DNA from: Enoplolaimus lenunculus
Lineage: Eukaryota; Nematoda; Enoplea; Enoplida; Thoracostomopsidae
Direction of reading: 5' to 3'
Assembly: GCA_030248215.1 (NCBI GenBank)
Contig: JASANG010003110.1
Location: 7,501 to 71,500, forward strand
Length of the DNA stretch: 64,000 nt
Part shown: positions 34,612 through 46,001 of the stretch, piece by piece
How the letters are laid out: each line of letters begins with the position of its first letter
Numbering within the stretch: position 1 is the stretch's first letter
The notes under the pieces: generated by a model
Database searches by the model: none
Told to the model about the DNA's origin: nothing
What the model saw: only the letters and a program-made list of their open reading frames with translations
Program-made: the position numbers and the translations under genes

Positions 34612-36057
34612 ATGCTGAAGACTATGAATTCAAATCCAAAATTTAAAACATTTCAGTCCGCAACAACACCAATACCTCGAACTGAAGACAGGACAGACGT
34701 GAAGCAATTGTTTATTTACGGAGGCATCACCCTTGCAGTGATAACCGGTGTATTTTTTCTGCTCAAATGGCTTTCAGAACGAACTCAAGTTCATCGACCA
34801 AAATCAACCAAATCAACCAATGAGATTCGGCAAAATTGTAGTATTGCATCTGCACCTTTGCTAGCAGAAACGAGCAATTTCCGATTCTCACACGTCGAAA
34901 TTCATAAATCGTTGAATACTTCTTTGCCGCCTACTTCACCACGATCTCGACAGCGCAAAACCACATCTACATTGACATCTCCAAGTAGTGCAATTAATTG
35001 CACCGGATTGCAACTTGCAAGCTCAAACGTTGACTGCAACAATTTAGCAATTAGCGGCAACGCAGTTGAACGATCGCCGAATCGAATGCAGCATAACTCA
35101 ACTTCAACTCCGAGATTGAACTCAACGCAAGTGCAACCACAACTTATTACTCGATACAGTGCAAGTCCTTCAAGGCGTTCAGTGTCGTTTTCTGAAATTG
35201 CAATTATTGCAACTGCAAACTCGCGTTCTTCTACAAATCAGTTGCTCAACGCTGATACGCAAACATCAAACCAGGTTGTGGACACTAATATGCTTACAGA
35301 TACAAGATTACGAATATCACAAACTTCTAGTACAACTACCCGCCCAGTGACAGGTTCGTACCCTCGACGGTTTCATCAAAGTGCAACCAATATACGTAAC
35401 ACTAGAACGACCGTTTCGCCACTAGACGACACAGTCTACCAAACACCGGGCGCGCGATCAGCGCGGTATCGTCGACCTCGCGCTGCAGTTTCGTTACATT
35501 CAATGGTCAATATTGCAGCGTTACCTCCAGCGTACGCTGACGTAATGCGAACCCCAAGTGAAGACGTATATTTTAACCATCGAGAACGCTACACGTCACT
35601 TAGTGTTCCCAGCTATCGTGTACGCACACCGCTTCGAAATGCAAGCACAAGTGCAATTTTAGCTCATACAAGCCCAGTTTCGCCGAACGCAAGTGCAATT
35701 TCTGCAAACGCAAGTGCAATTTCAGCAAACGCAAGTGCAATTTCTGCAAACGCAAGTGGAATTTCTGCAAACGCAAGTGCAATTTCTCCAAACGCAAGTG
35801 CAATATTTGCAGTTTCTGCAAACGCAAGCCAACGCAGTAGTCAGTATTCTGCAGATAATTGCAGCGATTTGGTTATTGGCCAAACGCATGCAGTTATCGA
35901 ACACATCGATGCCGCAGGTGGCGTCTCTCCAGGAAGTTGTGTGTTTCAAACTGATGACGAGATCCCACCACCTGCTTATGAAGATGTTATAGCCAGCCGG
36001 TCCTCTAATACTCAGCCCATATCAGATGACAGTGTACCTTGTGAAACAACGGTGTAA
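34612..36057 (+). CDS. Single-pass membrane protein with two PPxY motifs (481 aa), possible Nedd4-type ligase adaptor
   Basis: An uninterrupted 481-codon frame far longer than any other here. Residues 33-54 (LFIYGGITLAVITGVFFLLK, then WL) form one hydrophobic segment, preceded by acidic and followed by basic residues, so the C-terminal 425 residues are probably cytosolic. That tail is Ser/Thr/Asn/Arg-rich and likely disordered. It carries LPPAYADV (304-311) and PPPAYEDV (452-459), which fit the PPxY ligand of WW domains used by Nedd4-family ubiquitin ligases. Residues about 359-406 are a seven-residue repeat, NASAISA, from a 21-bp DNA repeat. I chose the first ATG; a second (codon 5) would change little. 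Single-pass proteins with distal PPxY motifs include Shisa and PMEPA1 types, but I see no cysteine-rich ectodomain, so assignment to a family is not possible. There are no introns. A C-rich tract begins 26 bases after the stop, and aataaaa at about 36,659 could end the transcript. Confidence 0.85.
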   Translation: MLKTMNSNPKFKTFQSATTPIPRTEDRTDVKQLFIYGGITLAVITGVFFLLKWLSERTQVHRPKSTKSTNEIRQNCSIASAPLLAETSNFRFSHVEIHKSLNTSLPPTSPRSRQRKTTSTLTSPSSAINCTGLQLASSNVDCNNLAISGNAVERSPNRMQHNSTSTPRLNSTQVQPQLITRYSASPSRRSVSFSEIAIIATANSRSSTNQLLNADTQTSNQVVDTNMLTDTRLRISQTSSTTTRPVTGSYPRRFHQSATNIRNTRTTVSPLDDTVYQTPGARSARYRRPRAAVSLHSMVNIAALPPAYADVMRTPSEDVYFNHRERYTSLSVPSYRVRTPLRNASTSAILAHTSPVSPNASAISANASAISANASAISANASGISANASAISPNASAIFAVSANASQRSSQYSADNCSDLVIGQTHAVIEHIDAAGGVSPGSCVFQTDDEIPPPAYEDVIASRSSNTQPISDDSVPCETTV

Positions 36058-36082
36058 ATTTTATGTCACCGGGTGCGCACAC

Positions 36083-36292
36083 CCCGCCCCCCCCCCCCCC
36101 CCCCCCCCCCACCCCCGCGCCCACCGCCCCCCCCCCGCCCCCCCCCCGCGCCCCGCACGCGCCCGCCCCCCCGCCCGCCCCCCCCCGCCCCGCCCCCCGC
36201 ACCCCCCCCGCCACCCGCCACCACCGCACCCCCCCCACCCCGCCCCCCCCACCCCCCCACCCCCCCCCGCCCCCCCCCCACCCCCCCCGCCC
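36083..36292. repeat. C-rich tract of about 200 nt with scattered G and A
   Basis: Runs of up to about 20 C with isolated g, cg and a interruptions; the minus strand is G-rich with quadruplex potential. Long proline/arginine or glycine frames across it are artefacts. Exact length is doubtful because such tracts are hard to sequence. Confidence 0.9.
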
Positions 36293-36620
36293 CCCGCCGC
36301 GCTTCGCCGATCACCGGAGTGCACCGCCGCGCTTCGCCGATCACCGGAGTGCACCGCCGCGCTTCGCCGATCACCGGAGTGCACCGCCGCACTTCGCCGA
36401 TCACCGGGTGCACCGCCGCACTTCGCCGATCACCGGGTGCACCGCCGCACTTCGCCGATCACCGGGTGCACCGTCGCGCTTCGCCGATTACCGAAGTGCA
36501 CCGCCGCACTTCGCCGATCACCGGAGTGCACCGCCGTACTTCGCTGATCACCGGGTGCACCGACGCGCTCCGCCGATCACAAGAGTGTGCCGCCGCGCTT
36601 TGCCGATCACCGGAGTGCTA
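36293..36620. repeat. 30-bp GC-rich minisatellite, about 11 units
   Basis: Unit cttcgccgatcaccggagtg then caccgccgcg. The first four units are near-identical and later ones lose one or two bases (ccgggtg form). Follows the C tract without a gap. Confidence 0.95.
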
Positions 36621-37128
36621 AGCCCCTCAGAAAACAATCCGCCCACAAATGACTGTATTAATAAAATAGGTTCTATGTTGAGGATAAAACTTTGGCATAG
36701 GATTAGCTTAAGCCTAAGCCATAACTTGGATTTTAAAAATAAATAAGCAATATAATGTGAGGAAAACATTTGCTTTCAATCAAATTAACATTAATAGTTT
36801 GGATTCAAAGCAAACAAGCAAATATCATGCAAATATTACATTTAATTTGGCTAAAATTAGCAGCGGTTGTTTTGAGTGATAAATATGAACAAAATGGTAA
36901 ACAACAGGATTATCATATTTAAAATATAAACATATTTATAATAGAAACAAAAACGCAGAGTTTGCTCCTTAAAGTTACGTTGTCCAAATCCTACGAAATT
37001 TTACTTCTCTTGCGTCCATTCGGTGATATGGTACTTAGGTAACACTACACTAACGCCATAAGGTGTTAACTATCCGTTAGGGTTGTCTATTTTGAGCGAT
37101 CAATCCATATAAATAGAGGAATAGTCTG

Positions 37129-37292
37129 ATTATCGCTATACTTTTGATGACGTCCGGCGCCGGCTGTTACCGTGCAGTATTGTACGAGAATTACTCGCGT
37201 ACGGTACCGTACGGTGACGAACGGCGCCGGACGGCATAAATGGTGCAGGACGGCATCGAACGACGCCGCCCGACAAGTATATCGCCACCATT
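37129..37292. mobile_element. Family G element
   Basis: Ends tatcgctatacttttgatga and gacaagtatatcgccacc are inverted. The middle is CpG-rich with gtacggtaccgtac palindromes. Confidence 0.65.
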
Positions 37293-37512
37293 ACCATGGT
37301 ATTTTTACCATGCCCATGTCAGCGATAATTGGTTTCCATGGATTCCGTCAATCTTTGAAGAAACCTGCCAATTTCTATCTCAAGCAGTAATTATGAAGGT
37401 TGCGAGAAAAAGAAAGATGAAATAAACGTCAAAAAGTTTACAAATTATGGTGATTTCAGTGAAGTTATCGAAGCAAAACAGGCGTCATGAACGGTTCCTC
37501 GTATGGTCTGCT

Positions 37513-37726
37513 AGGCCAATGTAAACAACACAGGCGGAACAGTATTACAAGCATATTCCGAAGCCTAAAGCGTAAGCCTAAGCCTAAGCCTAAGCGTAAG
37601 AATCAGTTTATTTCTAAGCCTAAACCTAAGCCTAAGGCTAAACCAAGCAAAAAATAGTCTAAAGCTTAAACTGACTCTATTATAGCTCGTCCGGAAAACG
37701 ATCCGGCCCTGTTCAATACTTGGGCC
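37513..37726. mobile_element. Family D MITE, long core
   Basis: Ends aggccaatgtaaacaacaca and ccctgttcaatacttgggcc. Core holds two runs of cctaag separated by aagaatcagtttattt. Confidence 0.7.
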
Positions 37727-37998
37727 GTCTGCTGGATGAACGGTGCGCGTGTACGTTCAGTATCGCACCGTTGCAACACCCCATCTACCGTAACCAATCA
37801 CACCACCCTAGAAAGTGACACAAATTGGGATATTACCTGGGTTTTTGAAGGAACGCTCAACTAAGATTTGCGGAAATTTTTTAGCTGCAGCATTTCAAAT
37901 TTAAAATACGGCTTTGAAATTTTATTCTCGCCGACTTTTGTTGTTTGTTGTTTTTCTACATCAAAAAGTAACCGCTGTAAACCTTATCCACGAGTTAC

Positions 37999-38206
37999 CC
38001 TCTCATCGCTTGGGCACCGGAACCGTATGGATGATGCTACTACACTTGTCGCGCGGCGCCGTCTGTTTACTGTCCGGCACTGACCGCTGCCATACGTCAT
38101 CATACGCTATCGTATGTGAGGGATTCACGTAGATACCGTACGACGACGTGCGGCACCGGGCGGTGACGGTCGACGTTGGACGTCATCAGAAGTATACAGC
38201 GCCAAC
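37999..38206. mobile_element. Family G element
   Basis: CpG-rich with gcggcgccgtctg and ccgtacgacgacgtgcgg. Right end agaagtatacagcgccaacc. Left boundary uncertain. Confidence 0.5.
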
Positions 38207-39755
38207 CTAAGTGTTCTGCGGATTCGATACCTCCAATCTGCAAGACTGGCAGATTACTGTAGATGCGACGTTGCCATTATGCAGTACCTATTGCTCTCCA
38301 GCCGGTGAATAATAGTTTTTTCTATTAAAAATTTATTCACAATTTGAGCGACTTACATCGGTGCAAAAATTTGGCCAGATTCAACCTCATTATGCACCAT
38401 CCAGATGATACTGCGCTTGCCAATGTCAAAAAATATCCATGTTATTATTGGAAAGTAGCTATTATATATAATAGCTATTTCTTGCATCAAGTAATTATTT
38501 TCACACTATCTACATAGTATATTGTTTTTTTACAGTCTATTCTTAGGATATGTTGGAAAAATGGTTAGGGTATTTCGACAATGTGTTTTTTCTTGCGCCG
38601 AAAATAGAATTTTACAGAAAAATTTGAATTTCGCGCTTAACTTTGAACTTTCAGGCTAAAATTGTAGCCGCAACTGCAGTATAAGCATATCTCTAAGGTT
38701 TAGCCACCTACGCGAAAAAATGACGCTGTACCTAAGCCTACGCTGAAAAATGAGTCTTCATAATGCCTAAAACTAAGCAAAAAAGTAATCTCAAACTTAA
38801 GCTTTATTCTATTGGCCTGAGTATAAGCCTAAAATTGAGCTTATATCTAAACCTAAGGGTTGCGCTCCCTGAATTACACCGCTGAATTTGTTCTATCCCG
38901 ATGTATGCGTATCGCTCTGATTCAGTGACGCGGCTGGTTAATGTTTACTGCACACCCGAATACTTTTATAACACCACCGAATAACCACAAGTAAGACATA
39001 AGTACAATATCCAACTTGCAACCTCATCCGGAATCCGTATGACCTATGCCTGAATCTCTTTTAATCCAGCCACTGGCTCTTAAATACCAACAGTTTGCCA
39101 TCCTCAGAAGTTCCGTGCAATCCTAACCCCGTTAGAATCACACTCCCAATTTTACCAAAATTCTGAACCGTGCACTCTAACCATGTTAGAGATGCACAAA
39201 ATTTCCGACCAATCTAACCCCGTTAGAATGACCCAATCCGTTGTAGAGCAGTAAACCTAACACCGTTAGGTTTACTAAACTACGATTCCCCAAGTTTCCT
39301 TATACTTTCCCAAATTTCCCGTTACACCATACCACCAGTATCGAATACTGGTACCCATGAGCGCCCTGCCATTTACCAATAACAAGGGTACATTTTGGAC
39401 TCGGTAGTGTCAGCAAATTGCGCTTATGCTAACTTTGAGAAAGCTAAATGTGCAATAAGAAACTGTTTTTCGTTACTGTATTGGTTTGTTAAAACACGTT
39501 TGTTATAGTTTTGTAGTACGTGTAGGAATTAGGTTAAAAGTATGAAAACTGATATATTTTCCGTTTTTGTTATTGTCAGCACATTTTCGTTCCTTTGTTA
39601 ATTTTCAGCCAATTTCAAACATAGAATAAAATAACTAAATATAGAGTGCAGTTAACGTTTTTTAACCAAATAACATTCAGTCAAAATTGTTTACTCAATC
39701 AAAATTATTTACATCAGGTGCCATTATACATCGTGCGCTTTCCGTTAAAAAATCT
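38207..39755. other. Intergenic; cluster of short hairpins at about 39,120-39,275
   Basis: Within 155 bases there are four perfect inverted repeats of the form ctaac-NNN-gttag (near 39,124, 39,179, 39,215 and 39,261), then caccagtatcgaatactggt at about 39,341. The stretch 38,930-39,350 is also poor in G on the plus strand. A decayed family D copy lies at about 38,670-38,840. No gene seen. Confidence 0.5.
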
Positions 39756-40203
39756 GGATCCGCTACTGATTAGTTGTTATGGAACATATACAGAACGAAA
39801 GCGTTTTTGTTGGATCCGCTACTGATTAGTTGTTATGGAACATATACAGAACGAAAGCGTTTTTGTTGGATCCGCTACTGATTAGTTGTTATGGAACATA
39901 TACAGAACGAAAGCGTTTTTGTTGGATCCGCTACTGATTAGTTGTTATGGAACATATACAGAACGAAAGCGTTTTTGTTGGATCCGCTACTGATTAGTTG
40001 TTATGGAACATATACAGAACGAAAGCGTTTTTGTTGGATCCGCTACTGATTAGTTGTTATGGAACATATACAGAACGAAAGCGTTTTTGTTGGATCCGCT
40101 ACTGATTAGTTGTTATGGAACATATACAGAACGAAAGCGTTTTTGTTGGATCCGCTACTGATTAGTTGTTATGGAACATATACAGAACGAAAGCGTTTTT
40201 ATT
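39756..40203. repeat. 56-bp tandem repeat, eight copies
   Basis: Unit starts ggatccgctactgattagtt and ends aacgaaagcgtttttgtt. The copies look identical to the base, so the array is young or homogenised. The unit's tail resembles a single-copy stretch at the left edge of duplication block B (about 50,541-50,560). Confidence 0.97.
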
Positions 40204-40710
40204 ATAAATCAAACGTAAATACGAAGCAGTTTTTGATTGTGTTCTTGACATTTACATTTCCGTTCGTTAGCATAGCGTATTTCACTATAGTTTTATAACC
40301 TTTTAGGAACAGCTGTAATTACAAGCTTAACCCATTTCAATTTTGATTTTCGGTGAATTTAGGGTTGTTGATACAGCATACAATACCACTACCCTACATA
40401 AAGAAAGAATTTAGGCCAGAGCGTCAGTTGAAATTGAGAAAATTTACATTTTGTTGCGTTGTTTGCGCACATTTGATATCCTGTCTAGCAGTTTTTCAAC
40501 AAACGTAAGTTCAACATTTGACTAATATTTTGGAGCAAGAGTAAATTATATTAGACTGTTTGTGAGTATACAGCTTTTTTAAGCTAAAATTTGAAGTAAA
40601 ATCTTGTGACTGAAGCAGAAGATTTGTATATATTTAGAAATTTACTAAGCTAAATTTAGCACAAAATTGAACGCTTTCCTATTTAAATTTGATTTCAAAT
40701 CTAAGCTTTA

Positions 40711-41175
40711 TGCGGGATTCACGTTAAAACCCAGGCACGCAGGTCTCCCTTTGTCCCATATTGATTCGATGTCAAAGTTACAATTAGGGCTGCCATATGA
40801 GGTCAACAGACATAACTGGAATGTCATATGCTATTTGTTTACAAGCTGCCGCTGTCAAATGTTCCATATATGCAAGAGTAAGTATATCGCGTGATACTGA
40901 GTGAAATATTAGCTATCTATAAAACTAACCTAAAAATAAACCGAAAGGGCAAAAATAGTGTGTAACAGACACCTGACGTTTAAAATACAATGCAAATTGT
41001 ACGGTAAATGTTTGTAAATTGTAGGGTTAAAATTTTATTATTTATGTTTTGGCGGAAAATTCACATTTCTGCGTGCAAATTCAATTTTTATTGGAAAATT
41101 CTAATTTTAGTTGGGAAATTCAAAGTTAAGCGGACAAATTCAAATTTTTTGGTAAATTCTATTTTTGGCGCGAGA
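40711..41175. mobile_element. Family A fragment with an E2F-like motif array
   Basis: Left end tgcgggattcacgttaaaac preceded by TTA (40,708-40,710). Degraded after about 40,915. From 41,035 a degenerate array of ttttggcggaaaattcacat-type units follows. Absent from the matching place in block B. Confidence 0.6.
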
Positions 41176-41851
41176 AAAAACATACTGCCAAAATACCCTG
41201 CCATTTTTCTCGCATCTCCTAAGAATAACATGCAAAACCAACATACCAGCTAAATAGTGTGCTATTATTTGTTTAGCCCAAGAAATAGCTGTAATTTTTG
41301 TTGCTAATTTAAAAAATACATTGTTGAGAGTGTTCCAGAAACCGGATGGTCTCCAATAGAACAAAATGGAACACTTACTTAGTTGAATTTTGATTTTAAA
41401 TCTAAACTTTAGTACTGAAATTGTAGAAAAACACCTGAAATATATTTTTAAATTTTTTGTAACAATTTAATTTTTACGTTGAAGTGGTCTTGATCATTAA
41501 CTTCGCAGCATTTGTGTTTTGCTCTTTTTGACTCAGCAATTTGAGTTCATTCGTTAATTGCAATGTGCTGTTCTCCGACGCCCAACTTAAATTTCTGGTA
41601 ATTATTAAATAAAAAGTTGATAATGTTACATTTGTGGATTTAGAACTAAATTCGTTCAAGGCGCTTGATGCCTGAACTTGAGAATACTCTTACTTATTGT
41701 AGATATGTATTACCCTGTCTAAAATGAGTTGTTAAACACTACGAATTGTGTAGAATTTAGCGTACACAGGTTGTGCTAAGTGGCTCACAGACTATTCCAT
41801 ATGAGAGGAAGTTAACTGGACATGTAAAAGTTATTTGTAGCTCAATTTATC

Positions 41852-44441
41852 ATGTACAACAAACGTGTTGTGTTTGCATTTCTGATCGTACTTGTGTTGG
41901 TTGCGCAAAATTCGTTGCTCGGTAATTAGAATTCATTTCGTCAGCTTATGTGCATCATGTAACAATTTTCAATTGTGCCATATTCAGGCTTGTGATTACG
42001 ATTCTTTACAATCAGATTATGTGGCTATTTTCAAACAGTGACGAATTATAATGTTAAAGATAAAATATTTCATTTTGAATGTTAGGAAACTTTCGCATAT
42101 TTTTCTCAAATTTAAGGATTCACTCGGATTTAGTTTAACCAGTTAATAAAGTGCTCTATCAAAAAACCAACAATGTAGAAGTTTTTAATAATTATCATAC
42201 ACAAACAAATAAAATAGATCAATTTCGGTCTTTGCAAAAATTGATGTCTTTAGTTATCTATGCGAATGTTTTGTATGCGCATTTGTCGAGTCGCAAAAGT
42301 TGAATAGATTTAGCCGTAGGCTATGAGACCTCTCACCAACTGGAGATAGATTGCTAGTTACATTTGAGAATACGGGCGCTAAATACAGCTATTTTTTAAC
42401 TTTTTTAATATATAATTTGAGCCGAAGAATGCATTGATCTGAAACAAAATTTGACGAATGTGGCGCAGGGCAAGGAAACCCCTTTACACAAGAACAACAA
42501 ATGTGCATGAAACCTTGTTTCAACGGTAAGTCCTGTTTTCAGTTTTGCTCAGGTAGAAACTGTGATCAGAGACGTATACCAACGGAAAACCAAATCCTGG
42601 AAAGAAAAGAGAAAACAACGTTTTTGGGAACAGAAAAATGTCACTTAGATGTTACCGTGCGTGTACTGTTTTAAAAAGGCTAGCTGTGCTGTTATCGCGA
42701 AATTGTGTGCGGACATTTTCGCTCTAAGTAAAAAATATCCGCATAGAGTTTATTGCATTGCCGGACGTTTTGCATACAGTTTGCGCATTACGTTAATATT
42801 AGGTATAGATTTGCGCAAACTGTAGGCCATTATCGTTAGAGTATAAAAGTTCGGGCAGGAAAGCGTCTGTTACAGTTTGACATGTACGAAAAATAGCAAA
42901 GTACTTTGACAGCATGGGTGTTAACGCGCTAAAACTAGAATTTACGAACAATTTTATTTTCCCGCAAAAATAAGAATTCCCCGACAAAATTTGAATTTTC
43001 CGCCAAAAATTGAAATTCTCCCGCTCAATTTGAATTTTAGCCAAAATCTAATTTTTCCCGCCAAAACTTGAATTTCCGGCCAAATTTAAGTTTTCAAGTC
43101 AAAATTTGAATTTTCCCGGTAAAAATGAATTTCCCGTAAAATTTGAATTTTCCATCCAAAATTGAAATTTTCCGCCAAAAAATATTGTCCACTTTGCTGT
43201 TTTTATTGCAAAGCAGTCTTGTCCGAATAGAGTTTCAACGAAACTCTATAATGTCTACGACTATCTATGATGCTACTTTAAAATAAAGCAGTTTCGATAA
43301 AACAAAACCAAGCAAACTATTAATTTTCTGTGGAGAGGGTACATTTTATGTGCGGAGTGCACGTGTAGTAAGGTTTTAGCGATATAATTTTATTAGGTAA
43401 CTGGAGCAGCCCGAGACGCGTTTTGCCCATAATGGGGTATCCACGTTATACTGTCTACGCTACTGTAAAAAATTGTCCACCCGCTTGTCTGCAAGACAGG
43501 TACAAAACAATACTGTTTTTGGGATATTTGGATTTTGCTAAGGGCAAACATATCTAGTCTGTTATGGCGGTAGTCCCTTCGGAGGAAGTAAGGACAATGT
43601 GGACACTGTTTGGATACAGTGTCTGACAATAAGAGTTCCTTCGCACAGACTCTGTATAATTGCTTAACACATTCCCTTCGGACAGATTTTGCGTTATGCA
43701 ATAAGCGAATACCCTTCTGGCAGACTCAGGACAAAACAACTGTCCTTTCTATAACGTATTGACAAACTATACGCCGTTCAGAGGGACTCTCTGTTGTCAG
43801 CCGGGTGTACGCATAGTGTGGGTGACTTTTGGATATATAATTTATAAGCACTGCAATTAGGAACTTAGGGACTTACATGTGTGTACAATTGTTACAGTAG
43901 CGTAGACACTATAACGTGGATGACCCATAAACAACGAGTCATATTGAATCTCTTAATTGATGCTTTCTAGCTCCTAAGCCGGCAATTTGCCGGTAGTTTT
44001 CAAGTTTCTTAATACTGTGAATTTCTTTAAGGTTTCAAAGCCTAACCATATATATTTGAATTAGTTAACAGCCGCTATTTGCTTGAAGTTCACACGGTGT
44101 TATCAAGTCAAGAATATATCCATACTATCGATGCATGAGCCTTATTGCTTATATGATTTGAATAATCTGCTGGCTTCTGGAGTTAAAAAGAATTTTTTGC
44201 CTGCTACGGTCAGTCAATAACATTTAAATAAGGTTTACACTGTTTGGAACAGTAAATACGGTTGTTTGAGACAATGACGCACACTTCGTCAGACCTGTAG
44301 TGCTGGGTGAAAAGCCATGTTGAAATGTATGTATACTGCAAGCAATGTACTATAATTTAATGCATAATCACATTGGTTTCAGCATATCTTTTATTTTTAG
44401 AGATCAAATCGTTAATCGCAAAGTATCTCTCAAAGAAATAG
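41852..44441 (+). CDS. Copy A of a small secreted cysteine-rich peptide gene (three exons), apparently broken
   Basis: Exon 1 (41,852-41,921) starts ATG and reads MYNKRVVFAFLIVLVLVAQN then SLL, a signal peptide, with donor CTCG|GTAATT. Exon 2 (42,422-42,525) aligns along its length with exon 2 of copy B but is one base shorter and does not stay in phase through its middle, so this copy is probably a pseudogene unless the base call is wrong. Its 3' half still matches (FTQEQQMCMKPCFN), and the donor ACG|GTAAGT is good. Exon 3 (44,401-44,441, after ttttatttttag) reads IKSLIAKYLSKK and stops. A likely polyadenylation signal, aataaa, is at about 44,682. Introns hold family E and other repeats. See copy B for the intact precursor. 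Confidence 0.65.
42945..43190. repeat. Degenerate minisatellite with E2F-like motifs
   Basis: About ten units of roughly 22 bp, such as gaattttccgccaaaaattg and ttttcccgccaaaacttg, in intron 2 of copy A. The repeated ttcccgccaaaa is close to the E2F/DP consensus. Confidence 0.7.
43433..43927. mobile_element. Family E MITE, complete, copy ii
   Basis: Ends tggggtatccacgttatact and agtgtctacgctactg-type inner blocks are inverted. TAA flanks both ends (43,430-43,432 and 43,928-43,930). It sits in a family A scrap (aactggagcagcccgagacg, 43,398). Intron 2 of peptide copy A. Confidence 0.85.
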
Positions 44442-45146
44442 TTTTAGCAATAAATTTTTGAAAGAAATGGTAAAAAGATTCAAATATTATAATTCATTAA
44501 TACTGCGTTGTTAAATGTAATAGACCTTTTTAAAGCCTGCAAAAATGATCTTCATAGCATATATCTGTTAAGCTCACAGTTAACTTGGCGAACATATGTG
44601 TAAATACAGATTACTCGCTAATGAAAATATTTAGCTCACACATCTGGAACTTTATATTAACAGACAGCAGTTACAGTGTAAATAAAAGCCTAGGTAATTA
44701 AATAAATGATTGTTTAAGAATCAGGCTGGAGGATGTAAACTTGCTGAATCTGGTTTAACAGACATTCCGCTTCCGCTATGCCTTTCAAGCTTTGAAAAGT
44801 CACCATGTGACTGCTTTTGTTATCGTACAATTTTTGAAAAAAGTATTAACGGAAGGCTTAAATGGTATCTGAAGTATATTTTACATTTTTGTCGATTTAA
44901 AAATTTTCTTAAATAGTAATAAAGTGAAAACGTCTGCGTTTATTTCGAAATATTCTGGGCCAAGCTGTTTAGTCAATCACGTTCCTGTTTGTAGTAAATT
45001 TGATTAAAACTAAGAAATCAGATAAGTAACACATGGACTGTGCTTTTCATAAAATCTTTAAGGACACTTTTTATAAAACCTTTAAATCAAATTTATACAA
45101 AATAAAAGTTGGGTTTGAAATGAACATGAGATGTCATGAGAAGCTT

Positions 45147-45600
45147 GGCCCATGTTACTTCAAGAGGCGTCCAGGTTTCTTGTGGGTCTATAAAAAGTAG
45201 GTTTTGATCCTAGATTACATTATTTTCCTTAGGCTTAGGCTTATGTTTAGCCTTAGGCATATGCGGGGTTCACATTATAACTGGACCAGCCTGGCACCGT
45301 TTTGTCCCTATTACAGTAGCGGGTAACATTTTGTCTGCACGTAAATACGCTGTCAAATGATTCTAGATTACATTATTTTGCTTAGGCTTAGGCTTAGGCT
45401 TAGGATTAGGCTTAGGCCATAGGAACAAATTTTTGCCACGCTATGGATAAGGCTTAGGCTTCGGAATACGCTTAATCTACTGTTACGCCCTTAAAAGAAA
45501 CATTGGCCAGAAGCTTAAACATTTTAAAAATTTCAAAAATCGGACCACATTTGAACGAACACCTGTTGAGAGACGATACTGAAAAGACTTCCCTCATTAT
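45147..45600. mobile_element. Composite of family D copies with a family A fragment between
   Basis: ggcccatgttacttcaagag opens a D copy. At 45,262 atgcggggttcacattataa starts a truncated family A piece. From 45,362 a second D block (tctagattacattattttgc) runs to aaagaaacattggcc at about 45,508. The same D-A junction occurs at 56,747-56,880, so it predates the segmental duplication. Confidence 0.65.
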
Positions 45601-46001
45601 AGGTCATCCACGTAAGAGTGCGCAAACTATAATAAAAATTGTCTATGTCGGAGTAAGGAGAATATCCAATGATGTCTTTACACTATAACAAGACACTGTT
45701 CGAAGGGACTATTGTTATAAATTTGTTTTAGCAGAAGCTATGCACAAAAATTAAAAATTATTGCGCAAAACAAAACTGTAACGAGAGTTTACCTTTTGTC
45801 AGTAGTCCTATCGAGGGACTCTGTTTTGTTCCTACGCTGTTGGAATAGTCTCGGAACAAAATGTGGTATCTAAGTACTAAGTACATGGTGTGCGTTGTCA
45901 TCAGGCTCTGGTTTATTATAGAATCGTTTTTGACACTAGTCCTAACGAGGTAGGTGGACAATTATTTAAAACTATGTGTGCATTATTACGTTGATGACCC
46001 A
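45600..46001. mobile_element. Family E MITE, copy iii
   Basis: taggtcatccacgtaagagt at the left and attacgttgatgaccca at the right are inverted. Internal gacactgttcgaagggac matches other copies. Confidence 0.65.

Larger units (their letters stand above)
40204..45361 (+). repeat. Segmental duplication block A
   Basis: Colinear with about 50,530-56,945. Matching landmarks include agagcgtcagttgaaattga (40,418 / 50,905), the signal-peptide exon, exon 2, exon 3, the tttgaaaagtcacc... 3' region (44,790 / 56,410) and a family D end followed by a family A end (45,147 / 56,747). Divergence is visible throughout, so the duplication is not recent. Differences are mostly element insertions. Confidence 0.9.

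Noticed and set aside
36005-36769. Long proline/arginine- and glycine-rich frames on both strands
   Set aside because: They cross a C tract and a 30-bp repeat and are open only because C- and G-runs contain no stop codons.
44710-44916. 68-codon frame conserved in position in block B
   Set aside because: The frame is not preserved in block B; the similarity is explained by the segmental duplication of a 3' flank.
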